From Allacma fusca (Eukaryota; Arthropoda; Collembola; Symphypleona; Sminthuridae): a DNA stretch of 64,000 bases. Below, piece by piece: positions 30,227 through 41,742 of this stretch (its first letter is position 1; every line of letters begins with the position of its first letter). The stretch is taken from the NCBI GenBank assembly GCA_947179485.1, contig OX359247.1:4865060-4929059 (forward strand), in the 5' to 3' direction. The position numbers were made by a program, and so were the translations under genes. Below the pieces are notes generated by a model. The model made no database searches and was not told the DNA's origin. It saw only the letters and a program-made list of their open reading frames with translations.

Positions 30227-31564
30227 CAACGGGGTGACAATCCCTACACAGCAGAAAAGAGGGCGGAGTTTCACTTATGGTGACGTCACGGGGGAAGATG
30301 AGAAATTTCTCATCCATTCCCTACACTTGTAAACAAGTGTCTTTCTTCCCATTGTTTGCGACGCTAATTAGTACTTAAAGTAATTAATTAAAGTTAAAAG
30401 AAATCGACAATTATTAGTTTTATTTTCCTTTCAAAATTTGTATATATTATTTCAGTCGTATAACTTTTGAATAATCAAATACGGAGCAGCTTTTCGCAAG
30501 TTGCTCAAATTACAAAACCCTCTATGAGACAATATTGATTTTGAAGTTTATCTTATTGATCCTAAACAACCAGCAATGTCAAATTTATTTTCACCCACCT
30601 TTTTATTTGATTTAAACGAAATGTAGCCCAAAAATTAGAGTAGAGACTGCTTTTCGGTGTCATTTTGATTCGTGGACGAAGGTTCTGTGGCAATAGATCC
30701 GGGTTGCAATAAACTAGTTTTGAATGACCGTTGTGTTTAGACCATAGTTTATATTTTTTGTGTAATCTAGTTGCTTTAAATTTGGAAGAAACCCCTAGGA
30801 AAGCAACTAGATAATCCAAAACAAATATAAATGAGCAATTATTGCAAAATTAATATATCCCAAACTTGTGGCTTTCTTCCAAATGTTCGCCAATGATCTG
30901 TAAATCTAATAGTGCCTTTGGAAACGTATTATAGCGTAAAATATTACTTACTAATTACTTATTTTCTCCTTGGCTAGTTGATTTTAAATAAATCCTTCCT
31001 GTCATTATATACAAATGTCTATACTGTCTAAGGCTTTTTAATGGAGTCTGCTAAGCTGTCTTAGGATTAGAAAACACTTCTAGCACGGAATCTTTTTTCA
31101 GTAATTTGTTTGACGGTAGTCCCATCAATTCACTTTTTAAATATTTTTCGTAATCAGCAGTACTGGTGTTTGGAAAAAACCTTGAATTTATGTGGTGTTT
31201 TCTTTTGAGCTTTTTCCCCAAAACTTTTGACAGTATTTTTATCATGTTTGGGAAACGTGTGGAGTGTCAAAGACGTCCCTCTCACTACTTTTGTTGTTTT
31301 TGTTCTGGGACATGTTGCTGCAGCACAAGCGTATGACATATTAAATGCCCTTTTTTTCAGCGAACAAATTAATATATATTTTTTAAATTACTTCGAATTA
31401 GAACTATAATTAAACTCAAATAAAAGGCCACTAAACACATCTAACAATAAGAACACAGGGAACTCGTCTAAAGAAACTTCCACGGTGACGTCACGCGTTC
31501 GATTTTGTTTCGCGCGGTTTGCTCTTATGGGGATTGTCACTACCATATATATTCTATTTACCAT
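30227..31564 (-). mobile_element. P-element/THAP-like DNA transposon remnant (1.34 kb)
   Basis: The segment is absent from copy 1 of the duplication. It is bounded by the repeated phrase GAGTGTCCCT (30217-30226 and 31565-31574), whose last 8 bp could be a target duplication. Near the ends are inverted GTGACAATCCC motifs (about 30233 and 31531-31544), and further in a palindromic GTGACGTCAC lies on each side. A decayed THAP domain lies at 31339-31090 on the minus strand. THAP-bearing transposases belong to the P superfamily, which makes 8-bp duplications. Element ends are approximate. Confidence 0.65.
31051..31339 (-). pseudogene. THAP-domain zinc finger remnant (frameshifted)
   Basis: The THAP zinc finger (C2CH) is the DNA-binding domain of P-type transposases. 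One frame gives MSYACAAATCPRTK...HTFPKHDKN (31339-31225), with the first Cys pair and the FP motif. A second frame continues with NSRFFPNTSTADYEK...GLPSNKLLKKDSVLEVF (about 31190-31085), matching the THAP C-terminal half. A frameshift lies between them near 31225. The Trp, and the Cys and His expected just before the HF motif, are replaced, so zinc binding is lost. The flanking open frame 30562-30819 (-) may be transposase-derived but is unrecognised. Confidence 0.6.
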
Positions 31565-32564
31565 GAGTGTCCCTAAAGAAACTGCGGGTTAATGAAAAGG
31601 ACGTTTGCGGATGTGATACTTGTGTTGATTAAACACTAAAGCCTTTAAAAAAATATTGGGTATAGAACTGGGGTTCCTTGCAATCATAATTGTCGAATTC
31701 AGACAATTTCTGGTTTGTATTTACTTGGAAGGTTGTATATATTTTATTGTTTATATTTCCATTGTTTTAGCACTCTAAAAGCACCAGGTACATATTAATA
31801 TGTATTACTCAAAGTATTTGAATTATACTGAAATTTATAGACAATATTCGAATAAATTGGATTGGAATTTCATTTTACAAAACAAATATGATATACGTTC
31901 CAATTGAGATTAAAATTATCCGTTAAGATTTATCTTACCTAATCGGAATTGTATTCATATATTTCGAATACTCCAGACCTGATGGCACGCAAGTGAATCG
32001 TGAAAACATTGTTGTCTCAACTGCTACTGACAAGAAACATGTAACTATACTGCTTTAAATAACATTTTTACGCTGGCAACTTTGATTTTGAATTGCAATT
32101 AAATTCTACGAATTCTATATTTAAAGGGGCTATTGTTGTGGTTAAGGATTCATGCATTGAGATTGAGTTTTCTCATGAAAATTATTTTTTCTTCAGCTTT
32201 GCATGAATGTGTGTACCGATAAGGACATTAAAGACGCGTGCAGTTCTTTACCTTATTGTCACTCAGCTCTCAGCCACAACCTTTCCCAGAAGTCCTATTG
32301 TTATGTAAGTGTATGTAAATAATGTACCGTTCGTTCAAATATTCAATTTTACAGAATGATTAGAACTTTTCTGGATTTGAAGCATTTAAACATGTGAATG
32401 ACATGTTTAAGCACAGCTTCAGATTTAGCTTTGGCGTATCTGGGGACTCGCCTTTTAATTTTAATTCCTCATTATTGAAGCAAGGCTGAAGCTGAAAAAA
32501 TTATTTCCTCAATGCATAATACATACATTACAGAAATTAGATCCTGTCTATGTCACCACCAGGC

Positions 32565-34127
32565 ACGTGTAACCTCGTGTAGGTTTCTTATAATGACGTC
32601 CCGTGATGAGGACAAAAGTGTCCCCTCAGGCTATTTCCGAAATAATGTGTTTAAGGTAAAACCGACGACGCGAAAACGTGTTCAAAACCATACCAGGAGC
32701 TTAAATATATTTTTTGGACCCATTCGGGTAACAGGATACCCGGCTGGATAACCTGAAACAACAAATGAATTCACATCGGGGAGACTATTCGAAGGGACTT
32801 TTTGTTTCGTTGAAAGTGTCCCTTAAAGTGCACATCAATGCAACCCAACATATTTACTTTCTCTCAAGACATTCACCCAAAGATGCACATATGGCAGCAT
32901 TCCTATAACAACCATCCTACATACATAAGTAATTATAGGAACTATAAGAATACGTCCTCTTATCTAAAGTAATGGAAACCCCGTTGGTTCTAAATAGATT
33001 GGGATTAGATTAGGAGTGTCATTCCAGTTCAAGTTACCTACCTATTTCCTATATAGGATGCTTACTTGACTATTTATATCCAATAAATTTCATTTGTGTA
33101 TATTTCACTCTGTGTGTGTGAAGTGTCAGTGCAATAAATAAATTTCTATCTCTGAACCCCTTTTGGGTCTGCAGTCTGAACATTACTGCTACTCATTAAG
33201 TCAGTACAAAAGCCCAACTATCTCAGTAAGATAATTGAAGTGTATAAAAATTCATACAGATTCATATTTTAAAATCTACACATTTTAGGCAACATTAGTT
33301 TAATGCGAGACCAAACAATACGTTTATTAATTTGTTCATCCATCTTTTTTTCGACTGTACAAAAGCGTTTGTCTAGAAAATTAAATATTGCTAAAAAACA
33401 ACAAACAGAACAATTTAATGTTTTAAAGATAAGAAGATTGGAGCTTCAATTATAAATTCTGATGTATATAATTGAGTGCTAGTAGTAACCGTAGTAACAT
33501 AGTGAGTTACCTGTATAACCCTTAAAGTCAATTAACATATCTTTGTTAGGAGACCGATGTTTCGTAATTGGCCGAATCCATCCTTTCGGTGCGAAATTGT
33601 CATCATTTGGCTGGAGCTAGATTTGGACTTGCTCACGTTAATCAAAGTACACGATTTTGTATATCTGTATTGTATGTCCTGCCTCTCGAGGTAAACTGGT
33701 TTCATATTCATTGTTGTAAATATAAATTTCTTAAAAAATAAGCTTGCTAAAAGTATTAGACCAACTCGAAAAAGATTGCAATTATCCAGGCACTTAATAA
33801 TAACTTTTTACTGGGATAAATTCGGTATTTCATGTACTCGAATTTCGGTAATAGTGAATGAGTCACGCGCTATGGGTGTTTGCTTAAGATACTTTTTCTG
33901 GGAGGAATATTTTCTAAATTACCGCAATAACGTTTTCTCTTTTGCGTTTTGTCACTGTAGTCTCTAGTCGAGAATTTCTAATATTCTCGTAGTTTTCTAA
34001 AACTTTGTGAACGACAACATAACTGACAAATAATGGAGGTACTTCGTTTTTCATCTTTATTTTGTAATTATTATTTTTCATTTTAATAACAATCAAGTTG
34101 TAGCTTAAATCGAAGGTAATTAAATCC
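32565..34127. other. Non-coding region, nothing recognised
   Basis: AT-rich sequence. Short open frames (32512-32751, 33776-33967, 33914-34129) have no family signature. Confidence 0.35.
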
Positions 34128-34274
34128 AAAGGAACTACAGTTACAGCAAGATTGCACTTTCAGACAACATTTAATGTCGTCACTTATGAAGTATGGGTCA
34201 AACCGCTAAATTTAATTTAAAGCGGCGTTTATGGGGTTCACATTGAGCTTATTCGACCGCTCGTGTTTGTTAAA

Positions 34275-34895
34275 ATGGCAAAGAAATTTAGCCCGGAAGT
34301 TGAGGGGACAGTTTTGGGACTTTCCACGGGGTGATTTAGCTCCCGTGAAATAAGTAAGAAACTTAAAGTGCAGGGAATTAGTATTTCCCATATTTGAGTG
34401 ACCAATGTAATAAATAAAAAAGGTTTGAGGAGCGAAATTAAAGCCAGTGGCCTTCCGTAACCGAAAAGGAAATACCCGCCTCTCAAAGCAACACCACCCA
34501 TTGTAAGCAAGATCCGATTATTGGTGTCCAAGGAGAGCCCGCCTACCCAGAAAGATATTTCTCGAAGAGTAGAATTATCCCCGATTGCGGTGAGAAAAAT
34601 TATTTCTAAACTCTACAAGGCAATTCGTCACAATCATCGAGTTCATAAGTTGACCCAGCGCCACAAGGCCAATCGGAAACCGATTAGCCGAATCCGGAAT
34701 GAGCGTCATCTTGCCGGCAAAAGGTCCGAATTTTTAGTGCCATTGGATGAGGTTTTATTCGAAATCCGGAATACCAAAGGGAAACGAAGAATGTTTTACG
34801 TTGCCAATGGGGGAAAAATTCCGGAAGACTGGTACTTGGGCAAGACATTCATGGTGGTAGGGTGTGGTGCATTTCCCCTCTTTTTCATTCTGTAA
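34275..34895 (+). pseudogene. Tc1/mariner-type transposase pseudogene, 3'-truncated
   Basis: The reading from ATG 34275 gives MAKKFSPEVEGTVLGLS, then a helix-turn-helix stretch (SSREISKKLKVQGIS) and, further on, a second HTH-like stretch (TQKDISRRVELSPIAVRKI). It then enters the catalytic domain (SEFLVPLDEVLF, with the first Asp, and GKRRMFYVANG). In-frame TGA codons occur at 34332 and 34395, and a frame change occurs at an A-run near 34440, after which the frame is open from about 34470 to 34895. The C-terminal half with the remaining catalytic acids is missing. It is a dead remnant; similarity to Tc1-like transposases is by recognition of the N-terminal layout. Confidence 0.7.
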
Positions 34896-34984
34896 CCTAA
34901 GCTCACCTGAGCTTAATGAGCCAGCGCTACGATTAGTCTGAATTAATTGTTTCATCTGCAAACATTAAAATTATCAATTATACT

Positions 34985-35166
34985 TACACCCGGGCGAGTA
35001 GGCAGGAACTGCCCAAGGGGGGGGGCAATATTAATTATAACGTACATAATATTACATATTCAATAGGAAATCCAATGAACGAATGTAAAACGCATCAAAT
35101 TTTGCATACTGAAGTTCAGAGTTTTGTATTGTCCACGTTTTACGATTCCATCAAATTTGAATGCTT
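34985..35166. mobile_element. Truncated, inverted copy of the CAGGCGCGTAGCC hAT element
   Basis: The stretch from GGGGGGGGGCAATATTAATTA to CGATTCCATCAAATTTGA is the reverse complement of 58607-58760 in the element at 57703-58786, with scattered differences. Only that terminal part is present. It lies just downstream of the Tc1-like pseudogene. Confidence 0.6.
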
Positions 35167-35331
35167 CGGTTGCTAATCTTTTGACCAGTCAGTCTTTCGC
35201 TGCCCGTCAACCCCCGCCGCAAACCAAAGAACCAATCTTTCTAACGTGACCTTTAACAATGTCAGTAACTGCCTGGGATGTTCCAGGCAAAATACCCGGT
35301 ATATGTTGTGGAATTTAACGTGGGTTGTACC

Positions 35332-35526
35332 CAGGGTTGGGATTTATGTGGGAAACGGAAAGAACCTTCCCAGGGAAATTATGTTTTCAGCAGGGAAATT
35401 TTCAAACGCGATTGAAAACAGGTATTGTCAAATCTGCTGGCCTTTTTGTCAACAGGGAGTTTTAAACTTGCTTCGAACAGGGAAATCACAACCAGCAGGG
35501 AAAATCAAAGAAAATCCCGACCCCTG
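35332..35526. mobile_element. Short hAT-type MITE, CAGGGTTGGGATTT termini (195 bp)
   Basis: The perfect 8-bp duplication is GTTGTACC (35324-35331 and 35527-35534). The ends are CAGGGTTGGGATTT and AAATCCCGACCCCTG. The interior repeats CAGGGAAAT-like words. It is the only complete copy here of the family fragmented at 13808, 60462 and 62399. Open frame 35246-35605 crosses it and is not a gene. Confidence 0.8.
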
Positions 35527-35599
35527 GTTGTACCATGGTATAAATTCATTGTACACCTGTTGTCTGATTCTTTTTGAAGAAATGCTCCATATCCTAGAT

Positions 35600-36060
35600 G
35601 AATAGGGTGACCAGATGAGGTGAAACGAACCTCTCCCTGAAATACCCCTTCGTTTATTTCCTGCTTATCCGTGTAGACTTCGCGTGTTTTTACTGTTAGT
35701 CTAGCCTGCGAATGTAATTTTTGCGGGATTATAATCTTTCCGGTCGTAGGTTGTGTAACTTTCCCTATACATAATAGCAGGTAATTAACACTATCTAAAG
35801 TTTTTTCATAATCAACAAACTATGCGTATATTTTACTTCCTGGAAATGGTAAGGCTTATTAAATTATCCCCGACAGAGTAAAGACTTCAATATATTATTG
35901 TTTTTTCTGAAACCTGTCTGCGTTTTTGTGATTTCCAGCAGGAGTTTTCCCATACTTATATGTATACTAAACCTACTAGTATAATATGTGTGATGCTGTT
36001 TATTATGAAGATTCCGTACAAAACTTGTACCAGGTATTTTTCCTGGCACGTGACAGTGGA
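35600..36060 (-). pseudogene. Non-LTR retrotransposon reverse transcriptase fragment (second copy)
   Basis: Minus-strand readings include ITKTQTGFRK (compare the QAGFR block of LINE RT; about 35945-35910) and VDYEKTLDSVN (compare DYxKAFDSV; about 35815-35780), in the right order with stops and frame changes. It is collinear with the remnant at 20829-21350. The MITE at 35332 lies next to it, and a related short piece (AATGAGCCAGCGCTACGA) is at 34915. Confidence 0.5.
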
Positions 36061-37091
36061 AACTCCATATAATATATCAGAAAAATCCACATGTTAAATC
36101 CCTATATACCAGGTATGGAACTGTAACAGCAATTGCATTTGCAGAGGGTTTTGTCTTCTAAAATTGATAAATTTTCAAAAAAAAATTTGAGTAAATTTAA
36201 TATCTGCAAGTTTGATAAAAACGAAATTGCAAGCTAATTTCAATTTCGGACTCATTTGCGTTAATTATTTGGAACACTTGGGTAAGGCCGCAAATAAAAG
36301 AGCTAAAAGCCAAGTTGTCTAGCAAGTATTGCAGTAATGATTATACAGTAAAACTGAGATAGTATATTGTTATGCAACACTATTACCAGGTAGCAAAACG
36401 TAGTATTAAAGTATTATTAGTCTTTGTGTTTTTACGTAAAATTTAGCCAACTTGCAATTTTAATTGTTAAATTATTATTAATTTAAACATGATGTTACAT
36501 CTGGCAGCATTGCACCTCCCAATTAGCTGTTTTATTAAAATATTTTCCAAAAATATCGCACACGAAAAGCACACGAGTTTCCTGATAATTTTAAAGGCGA
36601 TCAATGATGATAACTATTATCAGCTCATGAATAAACAGTGACTAATTTTGAAACAGTCGCACAAAATTTTAAACTGACCTGCGGGGACTACACGTGCATG
36701 GAATGATTAGTACAAAAGCAAGGTTTCTAACCTTCCACTGTCAGTTCCTATTATTGGAAGCAATTGAGTGAACAACTCAATTTTCAAGAAATTAGCTTTC
36801 AATCCAGAATCTAAATACTATAATTTGAAGATGATGACAATGGAAGAGGGGACATTTTTAAATCTTCGCTCCGTCCTCAACGCGCTTTTTAGGCTTGCGA
36901 GTGCACAATGCCATAAAGCGCTTTTACTATAAGTAATGCAATGTACAAGCACACAACGCAGCACGCTTTGGCTTTAGCTCCGCGTCCTCTCCCATTACAT
37001 TACAAAGCATGCTTCCACCGACGCAGGCGGTGGCTATGCTGCTCGTACTAAATAATTATGACTACCTAATTACTAAACTCGAATTCGAAGC
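36061..37091. other. Non-coding region, nothing recognised
   Basis: AT-rich with a locally GC-richer patch at about 36860-37050. No TIR, RNA or coding signature was seen. Confidence 0.35.
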
Positions 37092-37303
37092 ATGTATTTT
37101 AAATTTGTTATCATTTCTACAACTCTACTTATTGCTAGTACGGGAATTTTTTTTACAAAAACAATAAAGGACGATATAGTTATATATACTGTATCTGGCC
37201 CTGTTAAAGGAGTAATCGAAAAGTGAGTAGAGATGGCAGGAACTATTTTTCGTTGTATAGAATCCCCTTTACAAGGCCTGCTGTCGATGAACTGCGATTT
37301 GCT
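37092..37303 (+). pseudogene. Orphan carboxylesterase exon 1 (third copy, inverted, frameshifted)
   Basis: The ATG at 37092 opens a frame with a hydrophobic N-terminus, then VSGPVKGVIEK. After a 1-nt loss the other frame gives SRDGRNYFSLYRIPFTRP...LRFA followed by a GTAAGT donor at 37304. Position by position this is exon 1 of the esterases at 7236-7024 and 29048-28836 (213 nt; here 212 nt), on the opposite strand and much more diverged. No exon 2 (expected PQNW and GPECAQ) was found downstream. It is an old, inverted fragment of the same gene family. Confidence 0.75.
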
Positions 37304-37309
37304 GTAAGT

Positions 37310-38334
37310 TAAATATAGTTAAATTTACATCAACTTGGTTTTATGAACTTCTCATAACGCTCACTGACAGATGGCGTAATATGAGAATTGCTCGTATCGC
37401 ATGTAAAAATATTACACAAAGTTTGGAATTATGTCAGGACATTAAATTCCATCAGAAACCTCCAGTTTTCAAAGCGGCGAAACATAAAAATCGTGAGAGA
37501 AAACTGGACTGCATAATTTATAATTTTCTGTTAATTTGTATAGGAATAATTTTCAGGCTAATAGTAAACCTATAGCCGTTGACAAGTACTTCAAAGCACT
37601 GGGGTTGTAGCAATTGTTTTTATGGGTACATTTAAATGTATGGTATAATGGAATCCTCACTTGGCATATTTTGGTCCAACAAATAAAACATTTTGCATAT
37701 GTTTGAACGATTTTGCCCGACAAATAATAATTTTGCACGACGGATTAGATGCAAGCAGCACCGTAACAAAGATAAACGTTGAATAATGGTAAATAAATGG
37801 GTAATAAATAATTTGCGTTTACACATGGAAAATTTAAAGTAAATGTTTTTACGAATTAAGAATCACAGTTGCTATAGCAACTGCAGTCTAAGTTGCAGTG
37901 ATTCATATTGTCGTACAACCAACCTATGTGACCGAGGGGTAATCTCCAACGGCAGGAGGGAATACATCCGGAGGGATTATCACCGGAGGGGAAATGTCCG
38001 AGGGCTTATCTCCATACTCCTCAAGCAGAGTTGGAATAGGTTGTGGTTATTGAATTTATCAGTTAGTTAATTCAGCAAACATTTTTCTTAAACTAATATT
38101 CCTAAAATTATTTTTAGCAATGCTCCGATTATTGCAAATTTGAAGACGTTTCGTTATTTTATTTTCTCCCTGTGTCTTGGCAAAAACCTTGTGTTCCCTT
38201 TGTGCATATTTTTCACTTTTTCTTATGAAACTATAAATCCTCAATCTTGCCATGTTTTCATCCTCAACAGCCCCCTCATGCCCTGGTGAGTATCTTCCAG
38301 GATAGCCCATAAAAGTTGCTACAAATGACCGTCG
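37310..38334. other. Non-coding region with a small GGAGGG-repeat patch
   Basis: About 37930-38020 holds repeats like GGAGGGATTATC/GAGGGGTAATCTCC in both orientations, resembling the interior of a small MITE with no clear ends. Otherwise nothing was recognised. Confidence 0.35.
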
Positions 38335-38518
38335 TATTGGTCAATCTGTGGCAAAGAAACCAATTGTGACTCACATTGGTCAATATGAGGCCAACAAACT
38401 AATTGTGACCAATGTTGGCCAATCTTTGGTCAAGAAGGTAGTTGTGACAAATATTAATCAACCTGAAGTCAAGAAACAACAGTGATCAATATGGGTTAAT
38501 CTGAGGCCAAGTAACCAT
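38335..38518. repeat. Tandem repeat, ~44-bp unit, about four diverged copies
   Basis: Successive units begin ATTGGTCAAT, ATTGGTCAATATGAGG, GTTGGCCAATCTTTGG and ATTAATCAACCTGAAG. Each runs on to a CAA(A/G)AA...TTGTGAC phrase. Divergence between units is 15-30% by eye, so it is an old array. No function is apparent. Confidence 0.65.
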
Positions 38519-38744
38519 TGGTTACCAATAGTTTTCAGTGTTTGAATTAGACGCGTATGATGAATACATACATGCATCGACTTTCGAAATTGAAAATTTC
38601 TTATGGGATTTAACATTGGAAAATTTAGATTGGAATTGCCCACGAATTAGAATTTAAAACTTCTCCGCGATTTCCCGCTCAAACCAGGGCGAGATAGCCC
38701 AAACTTTTGGTCTCGCTGGGACATTGTCCCAGGTACATACCTAA

Positions 38745-39459
38745 TAGAGCATCTCGGGCGGTTAAAATTTGCGGGTAAGCCCGTAAAAAGCCCGGCCCGC
38801 CCGGGCTTTGGCGGGTACGGGTAAAATTTATTACGCTTGACGGGTTACGGGTGGGTACGGTCTTTTCAATGCGGTTAAAAAAGACCGCGAAAGCCCTGAA
38901 AAGCCCGGGAAAAAATTCATGAGTGGTGCATGCAGGACCAGGGGTTGTAAAAGTACAATGACTTGAATACATGGAACGATTTTTAAACATTTGTAATTTT
39001 ACCTTTAATACAAATTCTTAACATTCAATGTCAACAAATTCAATTACAGGAAATAACCGGAAAACCGCATATTTGGAAAACATTTAAACAAACTGGTTGA
39101 CTAGGTTTCCATAAATTATGTGAAGTGCAATGAGTGCAGAAATATTTTAGTACGCAATCGCGCCAAAGAGGGACATCAACTCTGGCCAAACATAATTGTA
39201 AGAATTCTGCAGTGGAAGCAACCCAATTGCATTAAAAAAAGTCGAAAATGCAAAATTGAATAAGCAAATTTTTCTGGGTCTATAGCTATGGATTTACAAG
39301 TTGAACTAATATTAGCGGGCGGGCTACGGGCTTTTTTAATTTTTACGGAACGTGCCGGGCTTTATCGTCGAACTTTAATTTCGGGCCGGGCGGGCAAGGG
39401 TAACATTTACGGGCCGCGGGCGGGCACGGGCCTAAAATATCCCACGGGGTGATGCTTTA
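38745..39459. mobile_element. hAT-type MITE, TAGAGCATC termini, GGGCGGG arrays (715 bp)
   Basis: The ends are TAGAGCATC and GATGCTTTA, with flanks ATACCTAA (38737-38744) and GTACCTAA (39460-39467), 7 of 8 identical. The subterminal arrays consist of GCCCGGCCCGCCCGGGC and GGGCGGGCTACGGG-like words, a strong GC island in AT-rich DNA. The centre is AT-rich and non-coding. Confidence 0.7.
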
Positions 39460-39467
39460 GTACCTAA

Positions 39468-40935
39468 GCTCCTACTAAAATTTCATTCCGATCCCGAGTG
39501 TGCATGGGGCGGGGGTTACTTGTCAGATGATTCCTTCTAGATGAATAGGCGAAAGCAGGTCAAAAAGCAGGTCAAAATTGGTGGTTTTTTCAGAATTTCG
39601 CGGTTAAAATTTTGAAAATGTGCAAATTAATACAAAGACTAGTAAAAGCCCTGTGCTTCTCAGGGACGGTTACTTGAAGAAGTGGTAGTGTGATTGTAGA
39701 AATTAAAAGCCAAACGGTTTATGATTCAAGCCCTGTCGTAGAGACTTGTCGTTTGTCTAAATCGTGCGCGCGTATATTAAGAGTAGCGCTTTAAATAAAC
39801 GAACAGATAGTGCTCGTGCTCGTTAATAATGAGTCCTTGGCATGCCACCTTTTGGGCGTTGTGTGATGCGATTGAACTATGAAGGTGCGAAACTTTAAAT
39901 AAACGGACAGAAAATGCTCTTTAATAATAAAGGAAGGATTCGAGTCGGGGTTACTAAGAGGTTCGAACGAGGTAATGCATTTGGCTCTACGGTAAGTACG
40001 TCAAAATCACGGAGGTGATCCGAAAGAGTGCGTCTCAAAATATCGCGATCAAAATTTCGAAAACCGGGAAATTGAAATCAGAATTAGATTCCGGGTCAAC
40101 ACGATCACAACAGGGCAGGGTCATGTTCAATTAATATGGCTATGTGCCATGCATATTCTTGGCACAGCAAGTGTCTGGTACTTGGTACACTGGTTTAGTA
40201 CCAAGTTTTGTTTTCTGATACAACAAAGGAGTTTGTGTACTGTGAACCAGACTTTGTGAATCATGTAATTACATATCTGATGTCATGGACCGGAACAGAA
40301 ACTATAGGCTTTAGATATTTCTGCAGACACAATCTAGTAATTATGTAATTAAATGATTTTATAAATTCTTACGCACATTTAATGCATAATTACTCCACTA
40401 TTATATCCGTTAACGACAACTAAAAATGTAGGGAGAAGATTTAATTAAAAAATTAATTGGCTAGAATTTTGCTTTAAAAGAGCGAAATTACCAGTTTGCT
40501 TTGCAACTGTAAATAATAATTTACAGTAATTAACAGTGTATTGGAATGTTTCCTCAGCGTTTGACAGCTCACAATCAGTCGATACGTGTGGCTACATAAG
40601 GCAACTTTTAGTAAGTAGTTATGTATATGATATACATATGTATGTGTATAACATAAAAAAATACTGCCTAAAACGTATATACATACATACTTATTAAAAT
40701 GTATTTATCCATTCCGGTCGGAATGAAAGTGATTATTTGTTAAATTCTATAGCGGTTTGTAAATTCATTTTAATTAACGCCAAGCATATTTAATTATGCA
40801 TTATGCCAGGCATTTGAGTGACAACGCAATAAACCATCACTAAAATTGCAGATTCACATATAGTAAGTATTAAATTATAACTGTACATACCTGTATTAGT
40901 ATTTCTCTTCTCCCACATACACATGTACTCAAGTC
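39468..40935. other. Non-coding region, one short direct repeat
   Basis: A phrase of about 45 bp (CTTTAAATAAACGAACAGA...TTAATAATGA near 39790-39832) is repeated at about 39892-39935 with changes. A TATGTATAC-rich low-complexity patch lies at about 40620-40690. No gene was recognised. Confidence 0.35.
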
Positions 40936-41742
40936 TCATCCCACGTAGCACCAAACCGCAAATATTGCGTTAAAATCGCGAAACTTCATTCACGACAAGA
41001 CGTTAATATCGCGTTTCTTTTTCGTGAAGAAAAGGTTAGAATGAAGTATTTATCAAGCAAAAATGTCCACCTATATTTACGTTAAACTCTTAGCGTAAAA
41101 ATAACGCATCTGCATTTACCATATCTTTACCATGGGCGTTATTATTGCGCTTTATTTACATAACCTTCTAACGTAAAATTTACGCAAATGTATGATTAGC
41201 ATGCAACTGAAATAATAATTTACACGCAATTTTGATGTATTTCATTTTTAATTTCCTGTGTTCATTCTAGAAATTACTTATAAAACCCAGTACTACATAC
41301 TACATAAACAACAATACTTCATAGTGTTATAATTAATATAATACCATCACATAACTCATAATATGAGTAACAAATACACCAGAAGCTAACACACATCCCC
41401 ATACGTAGACCCAGAAGAACGAGGATTAGTACAGTCACTGAAATTACACGAAAACCACAGTATAACTAGGTCAAATATTATATTAAAACTAGTATTAATA
41501 ACGTGAATACATTTTGAAAAATTATTTAAAATTTATGTAATTGTTCAAGTAGGAAAAAAAAATACGAATGCACAGGACTTTAACAATTATCAGTTAACAC
41601 AAAAATATACGAGGGAAGTCAAAAGCAAAATATTATTTGCCAGCGGATTAATCTAAAAATGTGATCGTTCAAGAAACTCAATAAGAATTTGAATTAGTAC
41701 AACATATGACTGGTTGTTCTGGTACATTACTACAACAAGTAA

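Noticed and set aside
34238-34531. 97-codon minus-strand frame
   Set aside because: Antisense to the Tc1-like transposase remnant.
35246-35605. 119-codon frame
   Set aside because: It crosses a complete 195-bp MITE with its target duplications, so it is not a conserved coding region.
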